A stretch of DNA of 64,000 nt from CAWAHD01 sp963781785 (lineage in GTDB: Bacteria > Planctomycetota > Planctomycetia > Isosphaerales > Isosphaeraceae): the NCBI GenBank assembly GCA_963781785.1, contig CAWAHD010000002.1, positions 434,001-498,000 of the forward strand, given 5' to 3'. The notes below the pieces were generated by a model, which was not told the origin of the DNA, did no database searches, and worked only from the letters and a program-made list of their open reading frames with translations. The position numbers were made by a program, and so were the translations under genes. Shown piece by piece: positions 30,831 through 40,800 of this stretch; position 1 is the first letter of the stretch; each line of letters opens with the position of its first letter.

Positions 30831-31089
30831 CAGGGATATCCCGCCAGGGTTCTTCCCGGCGCTTGCGGTAAGCGTCGGCAACGATCTCGTCCAGCTCGTC
30901 GGCGGCGTCCCGCATGGCCCCGATCGAGCCCAGGCCGGTGTCGGCGCGCGTTTCTGGTTGGCGCTGCGAGCGATTGCGGAGCAGCAGGCGGACGGCCTCG
31001 GACATGGCCTCGTCGAGCGAGGGAAAATGCCCGCTCAATACCTCGGTACGCAATGAGTTCTCCAGATCGCTGGGTAGATGGATCATCAT
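30823..31089 (-). CDS. VapB/ParD-like ribbon-helix-helix antitoxin
   Basis: A protein of 88 aa: MMIHLPSDLENSLRTEVLSGHFPSLDEAMSEAVRLLL, a ribbon-helix-helix DNA-binding start, and a charged C-terminal tail (DEIVADAYRKRREEPWRDI) that would wrap the toxin. The ATG at 31089 has AGGAG 10 nt upstream. A TTG three codons earlier is too close to it. It overlaps the VapC gene and should repress its own operon, as type II antitoxins do. Confidence 0.8.
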   Translation of the reverse strand: MMIHLPSDLENSLRTEVLSGHFPSLDEAMSEAVRLLLRNRSQRQPETRADTGLGSIGAMRDAADELDEIVADAYRKRREEPWRDIPVE

Positions 31090-31235
31090 GTATTGCAATC
31101 TCCTAGTCTCTACACTCTATCACGATGGGCAGAGGGTGCCAAGTATGGGTATATGCATCCATGGTGGATTCCGGCGACACGATACATAACTCACCACTAT
31201 GATCAGGTATGGTGTCACCGGAACGCCGGCCGAAA

Positions 31236-32624
31236 CTACGGGCCGGGCAGGATCACGAACGGCCGGTCGAAGAAACTCGGGACAATGGCGCGGGTCTCAT
31301 GTCCAATCGGCGCGTGCTTCAGCTCTTCCGGCAGGATCGCCCCCGGCTCAAAAAAAACGCGAGCTCCACCGAGCCGCGCCAGACTCAGGATCGCTGCTTC
31401 AGGGAGTCCGGGCATTCCGAACGGCACCGCCGGGCCGCGGCGATCGGCAGCGAGGGCGCCGTCGCGCTGGACGAAGAACGTGGCTCCCACCCGGCTTGTA
31501 CCGACCTGGCCCCCCCGCGCGATGAAGACCAGATGGTTTGTCCCCGAATCCGCCAGGACGTCGCCTTGCCCGATCCAGAGGATCGCGTCCGGCGGGAATC
31601 GTGGAGCGGGTAGGCCCGGCCAGATCCGCCCGGGTCGAAGGATCCCAAGGCGTGGCAGAGTCAACGTCAGCCCCTCGGTGGTCACGACCACCACGAGCTG
31701 GCTCCCCGTGATGACGTCTTTATCGGGGACCTCCACCTTGAGCTGCCGGTCCGAGACAACTCGGAACCCGGCCGAGCGCGATTGCGCGTTCTGGTTCACA
31801 AACAGGACCTCGGTCGTTCGTGCGAACCCGTGGCCCTTCAGGTCGATCACATCACCCGCCCCCGCGGCCCGAGGGACCACTGCCTCGATGACCGGCGGCA
31901 CGGCCGGAATCTCCGCCGCGTCCGGCCGGGGTGCGGCCTGGTAGATGAACGGCCCGACGCCGGGGCTCGCCGTGATCCCGTGAACAGGGATGATCCGCTG
32001 CGCCGGCGGATGACGCGGGTTGAAAATCGCTGGACCAAGGACCGCCCCGCGCTCGTAGAAGATGATCCCGTTGGGGTTGTTATACTCCATGAGCACGCCG
32101 CCCCTCTTGACCAGTTGCATCGCGGGCGCCCGGCTCTTGTTCACGACCCCACCACGCTCGATCAAGGCGACGCTCTCGGCCGAATGCACCAGTCCGCCGG
32201 TCAAGACGTGATAAAACCCGGCGCCGGGCTCGTCCGCGTTCGTTCCGTGGGTAACCGTCTGGATCGTCTGCACGGCCGCGGGCATGGCGACGGCGAGACC
32301 GGTCGGACCCAGGACGGCGACCGTCGCCTTGGCGCCCGGGCGGTAGTACTCGGGCGTGACGACCTGCAGCTCCTCGTCGGAAAGAATGCGGAACCGCGCC
32401 GTCTTGGCCGTGCCGCCGACAGCGAACAGGACATGCTTGGTCCCCTTCAGCTCTCGGCCTTTGATCTGGACCTCGGTGCCGGCCGGGCCGGTCTCGGGTT
32501 TGATGGCGAAGATTTCCGCGCCGCCTCGGGCCAGCTTGGGCACCATCACGCTGGCGGCGAGGACGAGGAGCCAGAATGGCTGGCGGTAGACTCGCACCGA
32601 TTCACGCCCCTTTCCGTGGCTCAT
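31236..32624 (-). CDS. Exported IPT/TIG-domain protein, unknown function
   Basis: A 462-aa protein with an N-terminal signal (QPFWLLVLAASVMVPKLARG) and two IPT/TIG-like Ig folds: AIKPETGPAGTEVQIKGRELKGTKHVLF near residue 45, and AVVPRAAGAGDVIDLKGHGFARTTEVLFVN near 230. Between and after them are repeated short glycine turns (LIERGGVV, QLVKRGGVL, IFYERGAVL, VFIARGGQV). The start at 32624 (MSHGKGRESVRVYR) overlaps the stop of the upstream thioredoxin-like gene by 23 bases, suggesting one operon. No enzyme motif is seen. Confidence 0.65.
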   Translation of the reverse strand: MSHGKGRESVRVYRQPFWLLVLAASVMVPKLARGGAEIFAIKPETGPAGTEVQIKGRELKGTKHVLFAVGGTAKTARFRILSDEELQVVTPEYYRPGAKATVAVLGPTGLAVAMPAAVQTIQTVTHGTNADEPGAGFYHVLTGGLVHSAESVALIERGGVVNKSRAPAMQLVKRGGVLMEYNNPNGIIFYERGAVLGPAIFNPRHPPAQRIIPVHGITASPGVGPFIYQAAPRPDAAEIPAVPPVIEAVVPRAAGAGDVIDLKGHGFARTTEVLFVNQNAQSRSAGFRVVSDRQLKVEVPDKDVITGSQLVVVVTTEGLTLTLPRLGILRPGRIWPGLPAPRFPPDAILWIGQGDVLADSGTNHLVFIARGGQVGTSRVGATFFVQRDGALAADRRGPAVPFGMPGLPEAAILSLARLGGARVFFEPGAILPEELKHAPIGHETRAIVPSFFDRPFVILPGP

Positions 32625-34515
32625 GCCCGTCTGGGCCGCCCGCCGGCCCGGCCCGTGCGGTGTGACCCTGCCTCCTCCGGCGCGCCCAGGAGTTGCGCAC
32701 CTGGTCGCCGAGTCCGCCATCCACCGGATCAACAAGAGCCAGCACCGCCCGGAGCTGCTGCGGTGTCCGCTCATGTTCCTTCGCTTCCTGCACGATCCCC
32801 TGGGCCATCGCGTAGGCCAGTTCTTGGGACTTTCCCCAGGTCGTGACGGCGCTCAACTGCCGTGCGTCGCTACGGGCGATGACAAACAGGGGTGAGCCCG
32901 ACGCGGGAGCAGCGTAGGGCGGGATCCCAAGCTGATGCGACAGGGCCGGCAATTCCTCCAAGCGCAGCGCCACGACCACGTACGAGCGCGCCAGGCCGGT
33001 CAGCGGATTGGAGCGAGGAACCTCCTCGTTTGTGGCGAGGTTTCCCGAGCTCGCCTCTGACGGGACCGAAGGTCTCCTGCGTGATCGTACTCGCTGCCGA
33101 ATCCCCGGGAAAAGCGGTGAGGCGCTGGGCGCGGGTCTCCTCCACCTGCCCGCGGCAGGACCGAAGTTCACCTGACCACCTCGTCCGATCAGACCATCTT
33201 CCTCTTCCGCGTCCGCCTTGGTCAGAAGAGGGGCAACCGTGCCGGAACTCGCAACCAACCGGTTCCACTCATCGAGGACCGCCTGGTTGTCGCGTTTCTT
33301 GTGCAGGATGAGCAATACCGGCAGCTTGGCACGCCGGGCGGCGGCAAAGGCCCGCTCGGCCTGTAGTCGCTCGGTATCGGGTGGACTGACGCGCTGGCCC
33401 AGGATTTCCTCGAAGACTGTGCGATAGACTTCGTTCAGGGGCGCCAGCGGCTGCGCAGCCAGCATTCGGTGGACCTTCTGCTGTGCCAGGCTCGCGACCG
33501 GTCGCGCTGATTGCTCCAGCTCCTCGCGATGGGCCGCCCCGATTCGTTCGGGATCGTCCACGGCCCTGCCGCCAGACGAGACATCCACGGCCCATCGTGC
33601 GGCGGCCAGCAGCTCCTCCGCGGGAACCGGTCCGATCACAGCGTGGATGACCCGGCCGTCGGGCGTGCAGAAGTAGCTCGCGACGTTGCCGCCGTTCTTC
33701 ACCAGGACGCCGGCACGGTTGACCACCTCGAAGCTGCCCACCTGCTGGTGCGCTGCCACGAAGTGCGCGGCGAAATAACGCGCGACATTGGGATCCTTCA
33801 GGGCGACCGTCCTGAATGCTTGTGCGTTATTTCAGGTAAAGCCGGGATCCTCGAAGTTTCCGGAGACGTGGATCACGAAGACGAGCTTTCCTTCCGACCG
33901 GGCTTGCTCGAAGGCCGCGCCGGGCGATTTGGCCCAGGTGAGCGCCGTATTGAGCGAGCGGTCGACCGCACAGACCTGCTCCGTTTGGCCACACGCCGCC
34001 GGTTCGTCAAGCTTCAAATCGGCCAGGGCAAACGACGGCTTCTCCGGCAGAACAAACGGCAACGACGTCCGGGGAGCCGGCTCACGCAACACAAATCGCT
34101 CCGGTAGAGCGCGAGTGGGTGTCTGGTCGCGGACCGACCGGACCGGTCGATGGGGCGGCGGCTTGGTCGAGGCTGCCGCGAGCGGGGCAGCCTGGGCAGG
34201 CGGAGTTGCTCTTGGCCCAGCCACGATGGGCGTTTTCACCTGGGTCTCGGCCTGGCGCTCGGGCTCGACCCGTTCGGCCGTGACCGCTGGTGGATGATCG
34301 GGATGCGACGTTACCGGCCGAACGGCCGCTGCCAATTCAGGCCCGGCTCGGGCCGATCGGCCCGCATCGCCGTCGATCAACCCGCGCACCCAGAATCCGA
34401 TGGCGAAGGCGATGCACACGCCCGCACCGGCGGTCAGGGCGCGGATGCTCGCCAGCACGAACTCATCGCGAGAGGAATTCAACCCGGAGGGGAGCCCGGT
34501 CGTCGAGTGGCCCAT
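32602..34515 (-). CDS. Thioredoxin-like exported protein with one in-frame TGA (candidate selenoprotein or nonsense-mutated)
   Basis: A continuous frame of 637 codons broken only by TGA at 33834-33832 (codon 228). Upstream are a transmembrane anchor (ALTAGAGVCIAFAIGFWVRG), a proline-rich linker, then AAFEQARSEGKLVFVIHVSG, a thioredoxin-fold first strand. The codon follows GNFEDPGFT and is followed by NNAQAFRTVALKDPNVARYF, HQQVGSFEVV and GGNVASYFCTPDGRVIHAV, clearly the same domain. The TGA sits where thioredoxin-like proteins carry their active-site cysteine region. A hairpin lies 15 nt beyond it (see 33797-33834). The C-terminal half is a low-complexity linker and a helical domain. An ordinary stop would leave a truncated domain. 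Sec insertion is a hypothesis; a C-to-A or G-to-A type mutation is the alternative. Confidence 0.65.
33797..33834 (-). promoter_or_regulatory. In-frame UGA followed by a bacterial SECIS-like hairpin (hypothesis)
   Basis: On the minus strand, UGA (33834-33832) is followed by 15 nt and a perfect 6-bp stem UUCAGG/CCUGAA (33816-33811 and 33802-33797). The 8-nt loop can close one more C-G pair around GGUC, after an A-C mismatch. Escherichia coli fdhF SECIS also has GGUC in its apical loop, about 5 nt closer to its UGA. Structure drawn by hand. Confidence 0.4.
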
Positions 34516-34948
34516 CTTCGCGCCTCCGAAAAGGAGTGAACCGCGTAACGAGAGACCATCTGCCGATACTACGGGCTCGATGGCCGCGGAGTTCGGCGAT
34601 CGGGAAAAAAACTGAGCACTGCCGGGTCAGGCTCCAATTCGCTCCCGACCCAGCGGCCAGCACAGAAGCGAGGATTGCCTGGCGAGCGTGGGCAGGTGAA
34701 GATGTCCAGGGGCGCTGCCGTCAACCCAATCGAGCCACCGCCCCTCGAAAGTGCCGACTTCGTTTGAGCGTCCGAGCGATCGCCGGTTCCTACCATCTTG
34801 CCAACGACCAGAAAAAGTCAGACGCTTGTCATACAGTGCCGTCTGCGGCTGGCGTAGCCGGCTGAATGGTATGGTGTCGTCGCGGGTTTCCGGCCGGTGA
34901 TGCTGGCCCCGCGAGCGAGCGTCATTCGTGGCTGAAGAGGAGCATCCC
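34516..34948. other. Divergent intergenic region
   Basis: About 430 bases between the minus-strand thioredoxin-like gene and the plus-strand gene at 34949. No convincing promoter pair, RNA gene or repeat is seen. Confidence 0.4.
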
Positions 34949-36655
34949 ATGCGGAGCAAGACAAGCGCGATCGGATTGGTCGTCGGTCTGGTTGTCAGCT
35001 CTCTGGTGCTGGCGCAGGAGCCCCCAAGCGCGCCAACGACATCCTCCTACTCGCTATGGGAATTCGGGACGATACCACGTCCCGCGTTCAAAGAGGTACT
35101 CCTGGGAAATCCCGCCGTCCAGGCGGAGCTGAAAATCACCGAGGCCCAGAACAAGGACAAAGACGAGAAAGTCCAGCGTCTCCACGAGAAGATTCAGAAG
35201 GCGCGCCGCGAGATCACGGACAGGGCAAAGTTCGTGCAAGCTCGCGACAGCATCTACAAGGACATTGAGGCGGCAATCCTCGAGAATCTGACGCGCGAGC
35301 AGCGCGAGCGGCTGGAGCAGATCCAGCTCCAGTCACAGGGCCCGCTGGCCTTCAACCGCGCGAGTATGCCCGCGTTGGCCGCGGAAGGTCCCGATCCGAT
35401 CGAACGGCTCAAGCTGACGGACGACCAGCTCAAGCAGGTCAGAGCGATCGCCGCGGAGGGGAATGCCGAGATCCGTAGGGCGGCCGAACTTCCGATCGTC
35501 CTGGACCCCAAGGATGGATGCACCTCCCCCGAGTCGATCAAGAAGCTGGTCGAGACCCAGGAATTCAAAGCGGCCAAGAAGAAGACCCGCGAAGCAGCCA
35601 GGAAAGTCTGGGATTCGGTCATCGCGCGCATCGAGCAAGTCTTGATCGAATCCCAGCGCACGGCCTACCGCGAGCTGCTGGGCCCTCCGTTCGACCTGCA
35701 CACGATTCGGTTCTCGGTCGACGAGACGTCGGAGGACGCCGCCAACGTGGCAAATGCTCTGAACGTAGGCGGACGTGGTGGTGGGGGCGGTGGCGGCCAG
35801 CAGTCCGACCCAACCTTTGTTACGAAAGTCGCCCGGCCATCTTACAAGACGGAGCACCCTCGTGTCCTTTTCGACGAGGCACACTTTAACTTCCACACGA
35901 CCGATGGCCGCTACAAGCCGTTCGCCGAGCTCATCGCCAACGACGGCTTCAAGGTCATCCCCAACAAGCAGAAGTTCACTAAAGACCTGCTGTCCAAGGG
36001 AGAAATCCTGATCATCGCCAATGCGCTGGGTGCTGATGGGATGGGCGCGAATGGCGCGTCGAATTCCGCGTTTACCGAGGCCGAATGCACTGCCGTTCGC
36101 GACTGGGTACGGGAGGGCGGCTCGTTGCTCTTGATCACCGACCATGCACCGTTCGGCTCGGCTGCCCAGTCCCTGGCCAACCAATTCGGGGTGGACATGA
36201 GCAAGGGCTACACGGCGGACCCCTCGAACTCGGAGGGCGGCGAGACGAGCCTGGTTTTCACCCGCAAGAACAAACTCCTGGGCGATCACCCGATCATGAA
36301 GGGGCGAGACGATTCCGAAAGGATCAATCGCATCCAGACCTTTACCGGTCAGTCGCTCAAAGGGCCGGCCGGGAGCGTCGCCATTCTCAAGCTCGGCGAT
36401 ACAGCCGTCGACGCGGGAGACGATGGCAATCCCAGGTCGGCCGCCGGACGGGCCCAGGGGATCGCATTCCCCTTCGGTAAGGGCCGGGTGGTCGTCATGG
36501 GCGAAGCGGCCGAGCTCTCGGCCCAGCTCGTCGGCAACGAGCGATTCGGCATGAACGTGCCAGGCCTGGATAACCGCCAGATGGCCCTGAACATCATGCA
36601 CTGGCTATCGGGCCTCCTGGAGCCGCGCGAGAAAGGCCTGAAGAAAGCTGGGTAG
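34949..36655 (+). CDS. Exported protein with coiled-coil N-terminal region and ThuA/DUF4350-like C-terminal domain
   Basis: A 568-aa protein. It has a signal peptide (TSAIGLVVGLVVSSLVLAQ), then two helical LTREQRERLEQ/LTDDQLKQVR-type segments as in periplasmic Spy/CpxP-like planctomycete proteins. After a glycine-rich linker (GGRGGGGGGGQQ) comes a flavodoxin/GATase-like domain: VLFDEAHFNFHTTDGRYKPF, EILIIANALG, WVREGGSLLLITDHAPFG, and a C-terminal GKGRVVVMGEAAELSAQL. This resembles DUF4350/ThuA-like domains of unknown function. The ATG at 34949 has AAGAGG 8 nt upstream; the start seven codons earlier has no such site. It is the last gene before tRNA fragment copy 3. Confidence 0.7.
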   Translation: MRSKTSAIGLVVGLVVSSLVLAQEPPSAPTTSSYSLWEFGTIPRPAFKEVLLGNPAVQAELKITEAQNKDKDEKVQRLHEKIQKARREITDRAKFVQARDSIYKDIEAAILENLTREQRERLEQIQLQSQGPLAFNRASMPALAAEGPDPIERLKLTDDQLKQVRAIAAEGNAEIRRAAELPIVLDPKDGCTSPESIKKLVETQEFKAAKKKTREAARKVWDSVIARIEQVLIESQRTAYRELLGPPFDLHTIRFSVDETSEDAANVANALNVGGRGGGGGGGQQSDPTFVTKVARPSYKTEHPRVLFDEAHFNFHTTDGRYKPFAELIANDGFKVIPNKQKFTKDLLSKGEILIIANALGADGMGANGASNSAFTEAECTAVRDWVREGGSLLLITDHAPFGSAAQSLANQFGVDMSKGYTADPSNSEGGETSLVFTRKNKLLGDHPIMKGRDDSERINRIQTFTGQSLKGPAGSVAILKLGDTAVDAGDDGNPRSAAGRAQGIAFPFGKGRVVVMGEAAELSAQLVGNERFGMNVPGLDNRQMALNIMHWLSGLLEPREKGLKKAG

Positions 36656-36739
36656 GCATCTGCAACACGGGGTGTCGCCTTTCGCTCAGAGAAGCTTGGA
36701 CCGTAAAAACTTACGCCGCCTGATCCCATGAACGTTTGC

Positions 36740-36784
36740 CTGCTTTACACGCAGGATGCCGGGGGTTCGAGTCCCTCATCGCCC
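36740..36784 (+). repeat. tRNA-Val 3' fragment, copy 3 (diverged putative attachment site)
   Basis: Forty-five bases matching 23709-23753 with two substitutions (GTCG to GCCG and CGAA to CGAG). It is preceded by GC and followed by GTTG instead of AATT. It lacks the palindromic block seen before copies 2 and 4. Not a functional tRNA. Confidence 0.85.
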
Positions 36785-36899
36785 GTTGGCGTACGCTTCT
36801 TCTGATTTTGGATTTCCGGGTTAGCCTCGATGGAGTAGAATACAAGAAGCTGCGTCCATTGACGGTTGCAGCGTTAATGTCAGCCGGAGAATTGCGATC

Positions 36900-37247
36900 A
36901 TGTCGGCGACCCAACACACTTGCGGTATCGCGCATGAGGAAAACGACATCGGCCCGCTTCCTCGTCGCTCCGACGAAGTGATCGAGTTCTGTCAGAGCCA
37001 CGCGATCGAAAGCTATCTCGCGAAAGCCGAGGAACTCGCTACGCGGCTCTTCCCCCGAGTTGTCGGGATAACCGTCGCGTTGGAGGAAGACGCGGACGAT
37101 GGCGATCAATATCTGGTCTTGGAGGTCTTGGCCAACGGCGCTGAAGATGAATGCTTCGATGCGCACAAAAGTTATCTGAGCATTTGGGCGAACTCGGTTA
37201 GCTGGCCAGAGGTTCGCCTGATTCGACTGACATACGATTCGGTCTAA
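36900..37247 (+). CDS. Small hypothetical protein upstream of the HEPN gene
   Basis: A 115-aa acidic protein (MSATQHTCGIAHEEN, then VIEFCQSHAIESYLAKAEELATRLFP, and a beta-rich VGITVALEEDADDGDQYLVLEVLANG). No family is recognised. It ends 16 bp before the HEPN-domain gene on the same strand, so the two look like one unit. The place of the first gene in HEPN cassettes is often taken by a MNT nucleotidyltransferase, but no GSxxxGxxxxxSDxD motif is present here. It may be an uncharacterised partner or antidote. Confidence 0.65.
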   Translation: MSATQHTCGIAHEENDIGPLPRRSDEVIEFCQSHAIESYLAKAEELATRLFPRVVGITVALEEDADDGDQYLVLEVLANGAEDECFDAHKSYLSIWANSVSWPEVRLIRLTYDSV

Positions 37248-37262
37248 TATAATGCGATCCAA

Positions 37263-37703
37263 ATGGATGCCAGAGCATTTTACAATGTCGCACTCGAGAT
37301 TACACTAAGAAGTCCCACAGCCGGGCCAGCCTGGTGCCGAACGGCGATCGGGCGCGCTTATTACGCGACGCTGATCGTTACGGTTGAATCTCTCGACGTT
37401 GCGGGCGTCAAAGTTGCAAGCGGGCCGAATAAGCACACCGATGCTTCTCGGTTCTTACATCAAAGCGGCGACACTCAGCTAAGGACGGCCGCGGCCACGC
37501 TAGACTCCCTGAAGACGGAACGACATCGTGCCGACTACGAAATGAATCGGTCCGACGTTGAAACGATAACCCATGCCAGACGGGCGGTCCAGGATGCAAA
37601 AGATATCTTAACTTGGCTGGATGGGTTTGTGAAAGATCCCGCGAGGATGGCGGCGGCAAAAGCCAGCATTGACAGCTACAAAAAGAAAATCGGTGCGCCG
37701 TAA
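37263..37703 (+). CDS. HEPN-domain protein, candidate ribonuclease toxin or partner
   Basis: A 146-aa all-helical protein with a HEPN-like pattern: CRTAIGRAYYATLIVTVESL (the AxYxA-type helix) near residues 25-44, and LKTERHRADYEMNR near 80-95 holding an R-X-H-like arrangement followed by the typical ADY. HEPN domains are frequently RNases in toxin-antitoxin and defence systems; classic active sites are RX4-6H, and here the basic/His spacing is not canonical, so activity is uncertain. It lies directly upstream of the DUF4062-STAND-WD40 gene. Confidence 0.65.
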   Translation: MDARAFYNVALEITLRSPTAGPAWCRTAIGRAYYATLIVTVESLDVAGVKVASGPNKHTDASRFLHQSGDTQLRTAAATLDSLKTERHRADYEMNRSDVETITHARRAVQDAKDILTWLDGFVKDPARMAAAKASIDSYKKKIGAP

Positions 37704-37869
37704 GTGATGGACCGTTTCGTGCACCCGGCATGGACTGCTTACCGACACGCTTCTTGTTTCTCGACACTTGCAGCCGATCGTCGCCCGCGCGAAGATGCAT
37801 GACCCGGGCGTTGCAAGCCCGGCCCTTTTCACCGCGCGCCTGTGACGAACCACACCGAGAGTGAGGCCG

Positions 37870-40800
37870 ATGGACGCTTCTTCCCGCTTGACGTTGCGGA
37901 TCTTTATCTCCTCGCCCGGAGATGTGCCGGTCGAGCGCGACCGCGCGGCCGACGTCATCGCGCGGCTGCAAGAGGAGTTCGTGCACTACGCCGTGCTCGA
38001 GCCCTTCTTCTGGGAAGACCAGCCCGCGCGGGCTACGGATACTTTCCAGTCTCAGTTCCCGGAGGCGTCGGGGATGGACATCGTCGTCGGCATTCTCTGG
38101 GCCCGCATCGGCACTCCACTTCCGCTCGATAAAGCGAGGCCAGACGGCAGGCGCTACGAGTCGGGAACGGTGTACGAGTTGGAGACTGCAGCCGAGTCTC
38201 ATCGATCGCGCGGGACTCCCGACCTCGTCGTATACCGCAGGACCAGCGACCCTTCGCTTCCGCTGTACGACGAGGCCGAGCGGCAGCGGCGGCTGGAGCA
38301 GCTCGAGGCGCTCGACGGCTTCATCAGGCGCTGGTTCTTCCACGACGACGGCTCGTTCAAGGCGGCGTTTCACACGTTCAAGACGCCCGACCAGTTCGAG
38401 CAGCAGCTCGAGACGCACCTGCGCAAGCTGATTCGTGAGAAGGTCGACAAGGCCGAACGGCCCGGTGGGCAGGTGGCAGGCGAGATCGTCTTCCACGGCG
38501 TTCCGTACCCGGGCCTGAAGGTGTTTGACCTGGAGGACGCGCCGGTGTTCTACGGCCGCGCACTGGCGCTGGTGGCAGTCAAAGAGGCGCTCCTGGCGCA
38601 AGCGGGTCGAAAAGTGCGCGTTCCTGCTGATTTTCGGCATGAGCGGGTCGGGCAAGTCGTCGCTTGTCCGTGCTGGTCTGCTCCACGCCCTGACGGCTAC
38701 GCCCGGCTGGATCGAGGGGGTCGATGTCTGGCGCTGGTGCCTCGTCCGTCCCGGCGACGCGACCGGCGACCCGCTCGACGCACTGGCCCAGGCGTTGTTC
38801 GGGGACACGGCCTTGCCCGAGCTCCGCGCCGGCGGCATCGACGCGGCGCGGCTGGCGCGGACGTTGCGCGACAACCCGGACAACGTTGACCTGATCATCG
38901 GGCCGGTACTGAGTGCGGTCGCCACATCGGAGCGGGAGCGCCGCGTGGCCGATCGCCCGCTCACGGTCCGCGCCTTAGTCGTGGTCGACCAGATGGAAGA
39001 GATCTTCACGCGGGATTGGCTCGACGAGCCGGCGCGCGTGCATTACGTGGCCGCACTGGCGGCCCTGGCGCGGAGCGGGCTGGTGTCGGTGGTCGCCACG
39101 ATGCGCAGCGAGTTCTTCGCGCGGTGCGCCGAGCTCCCAGAGTTGGTTGCGCTCAAGGAGGGCCAGGGTCAGCTCGATCTGCTGCCGCCGAGCTTCGCCG
39201 AGATCGGCCAGATGATCCGCTACCCGGCGCGGGACGCCGCGCTGCGCTGGGGAAAGGACCCGGACCAACCCGGAGTGGCCCTCGACGACGTGCTCCAGGA
39301 AGCGGCCTGGCGCGACCCCAAGGCACTGCCTCTGTTGCAGTTCACGCTTAATGAGCTGTTTCGCGGGCGCACCAACCGAACTCTGACATGCGAGGGCTAC
39401 CGCGCCCTCGGGGGCCTCGAAGGCGCGCTGGCCAACCATGCCGAAGCGACACTCGCCGCGCTACCTTCCGAGGTTCAGGCCGCGCTTCCAGCTCTGATGC
39501 GCGCGCTGGTAACCTCCGGTGAGGGAGATCACGAGCCGGTCGTCTCGCGCCGCGTGCCGCTGGAGCCGCTCCGCGTCGATCCCAACCGGCGAAAGTTGCT
39601 TGACGTCCTGATCGATGCCCGGCTGCTTGTGACCGACCGCGACGACCGGATGCAACCCGTAGTTGGCATCGCGCACGAGGCATTGCTCATGCGCTGGCCG
39701 CGGCTCAAGGACCTGCTGGACAAGGATCGCGAGTTTTTGAGCGCCCGTACCCGCGCAGTGGCCGCCGCCGAGCGCTGGCGACGAGAGAGCCGCGACGTCG
39801 ATTTCCTGCTTCCCGAGGGCAAGCCGCGCCGAGGCCCGCGAGCTACTCAAGACCCGGCGCGACGAACTCGACCCTGAGACAATCGAATTCATCGACCAGT
39901 CCATTAGCTATCGGACGCGCCAACGTCGCCGCCGCACGCAAGCGATTGCCACGATCACCGGGATCGTCTTGACCGTCGTCTCGGCCTTTGCCGTTTTCAG
40001 CTCTGTCGAGTGGCGCAAGGCGCTTGAGCAGGAGCAAATCGCTGTCAATCAGAAGATCGAGGCTCAGACGCAACGGAAGGAGGCGAAGGACCAGGAGAAG
40101 AAGGCACTGATCGCGCGAGGCGAGGCCGAGACGCAACGGAAGGAGGCGACAGATCAGGAAAGGAAGGCGCTCATCGCGCGAGACGAGGCCGAGAGGCAAC
40201 GGGACATAGCCCGTGGCAATGCCTACATGGCGCACATCAGCCTGGCCCAGCGCGAGTGGGATGACACTCACGTCGCCCGCGTGCTCGATCTACTCGAGGG
40301 TGAACGGCCCAGGGAGGGCGAAACCGATCTCCGCAGCTTCGAATGGTATTATCTGAATCGGCTTTGCCATTCCGACCTGAGGGCGCTCAAGGGACACACC
40401 AGCACCATCTCGGGCGTGGCGTTCAGCCCCGACGGCCGCCGCATCGCCTCGGCCAGCCTGGATAAGACGGTCAAGGTCTGGGACGCCGGCTCCGGACAGG
40501 TGTCGCTCACGCTCAAGGGACACACCGCGTCGGTCTATGGCGTGGCGTTCAGCCCCGATGGACGACGCATCGCCTCGGCTAGCCAGGATGACACCGTCAA
40601 GGTCTGGGACGCCGGCTCCGGCCAGGAGGCGCTCACGCTCAAGGGACACACCAGCAGCGTCGAAGACGTGGCGTTCAGCCCCGACGGCCGCCGCATCGCT
40701 TCGGCCGGTGACGATGAGACGGTCAAGGTTTGGGACACCGGCTCCGGCCAAGAGACGCTCACGTCCAAGGGACACACCGGCCAGGTGAACAGTGTGGCGT

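Noticed and set aside
38600..39830. Programmed frameshifting in the STAND gene
   Set aside because: No slippery heptamer with a downstream structure is evident, and similar lesions occur in many unrelated genes of the window, so error or decay is more likely.
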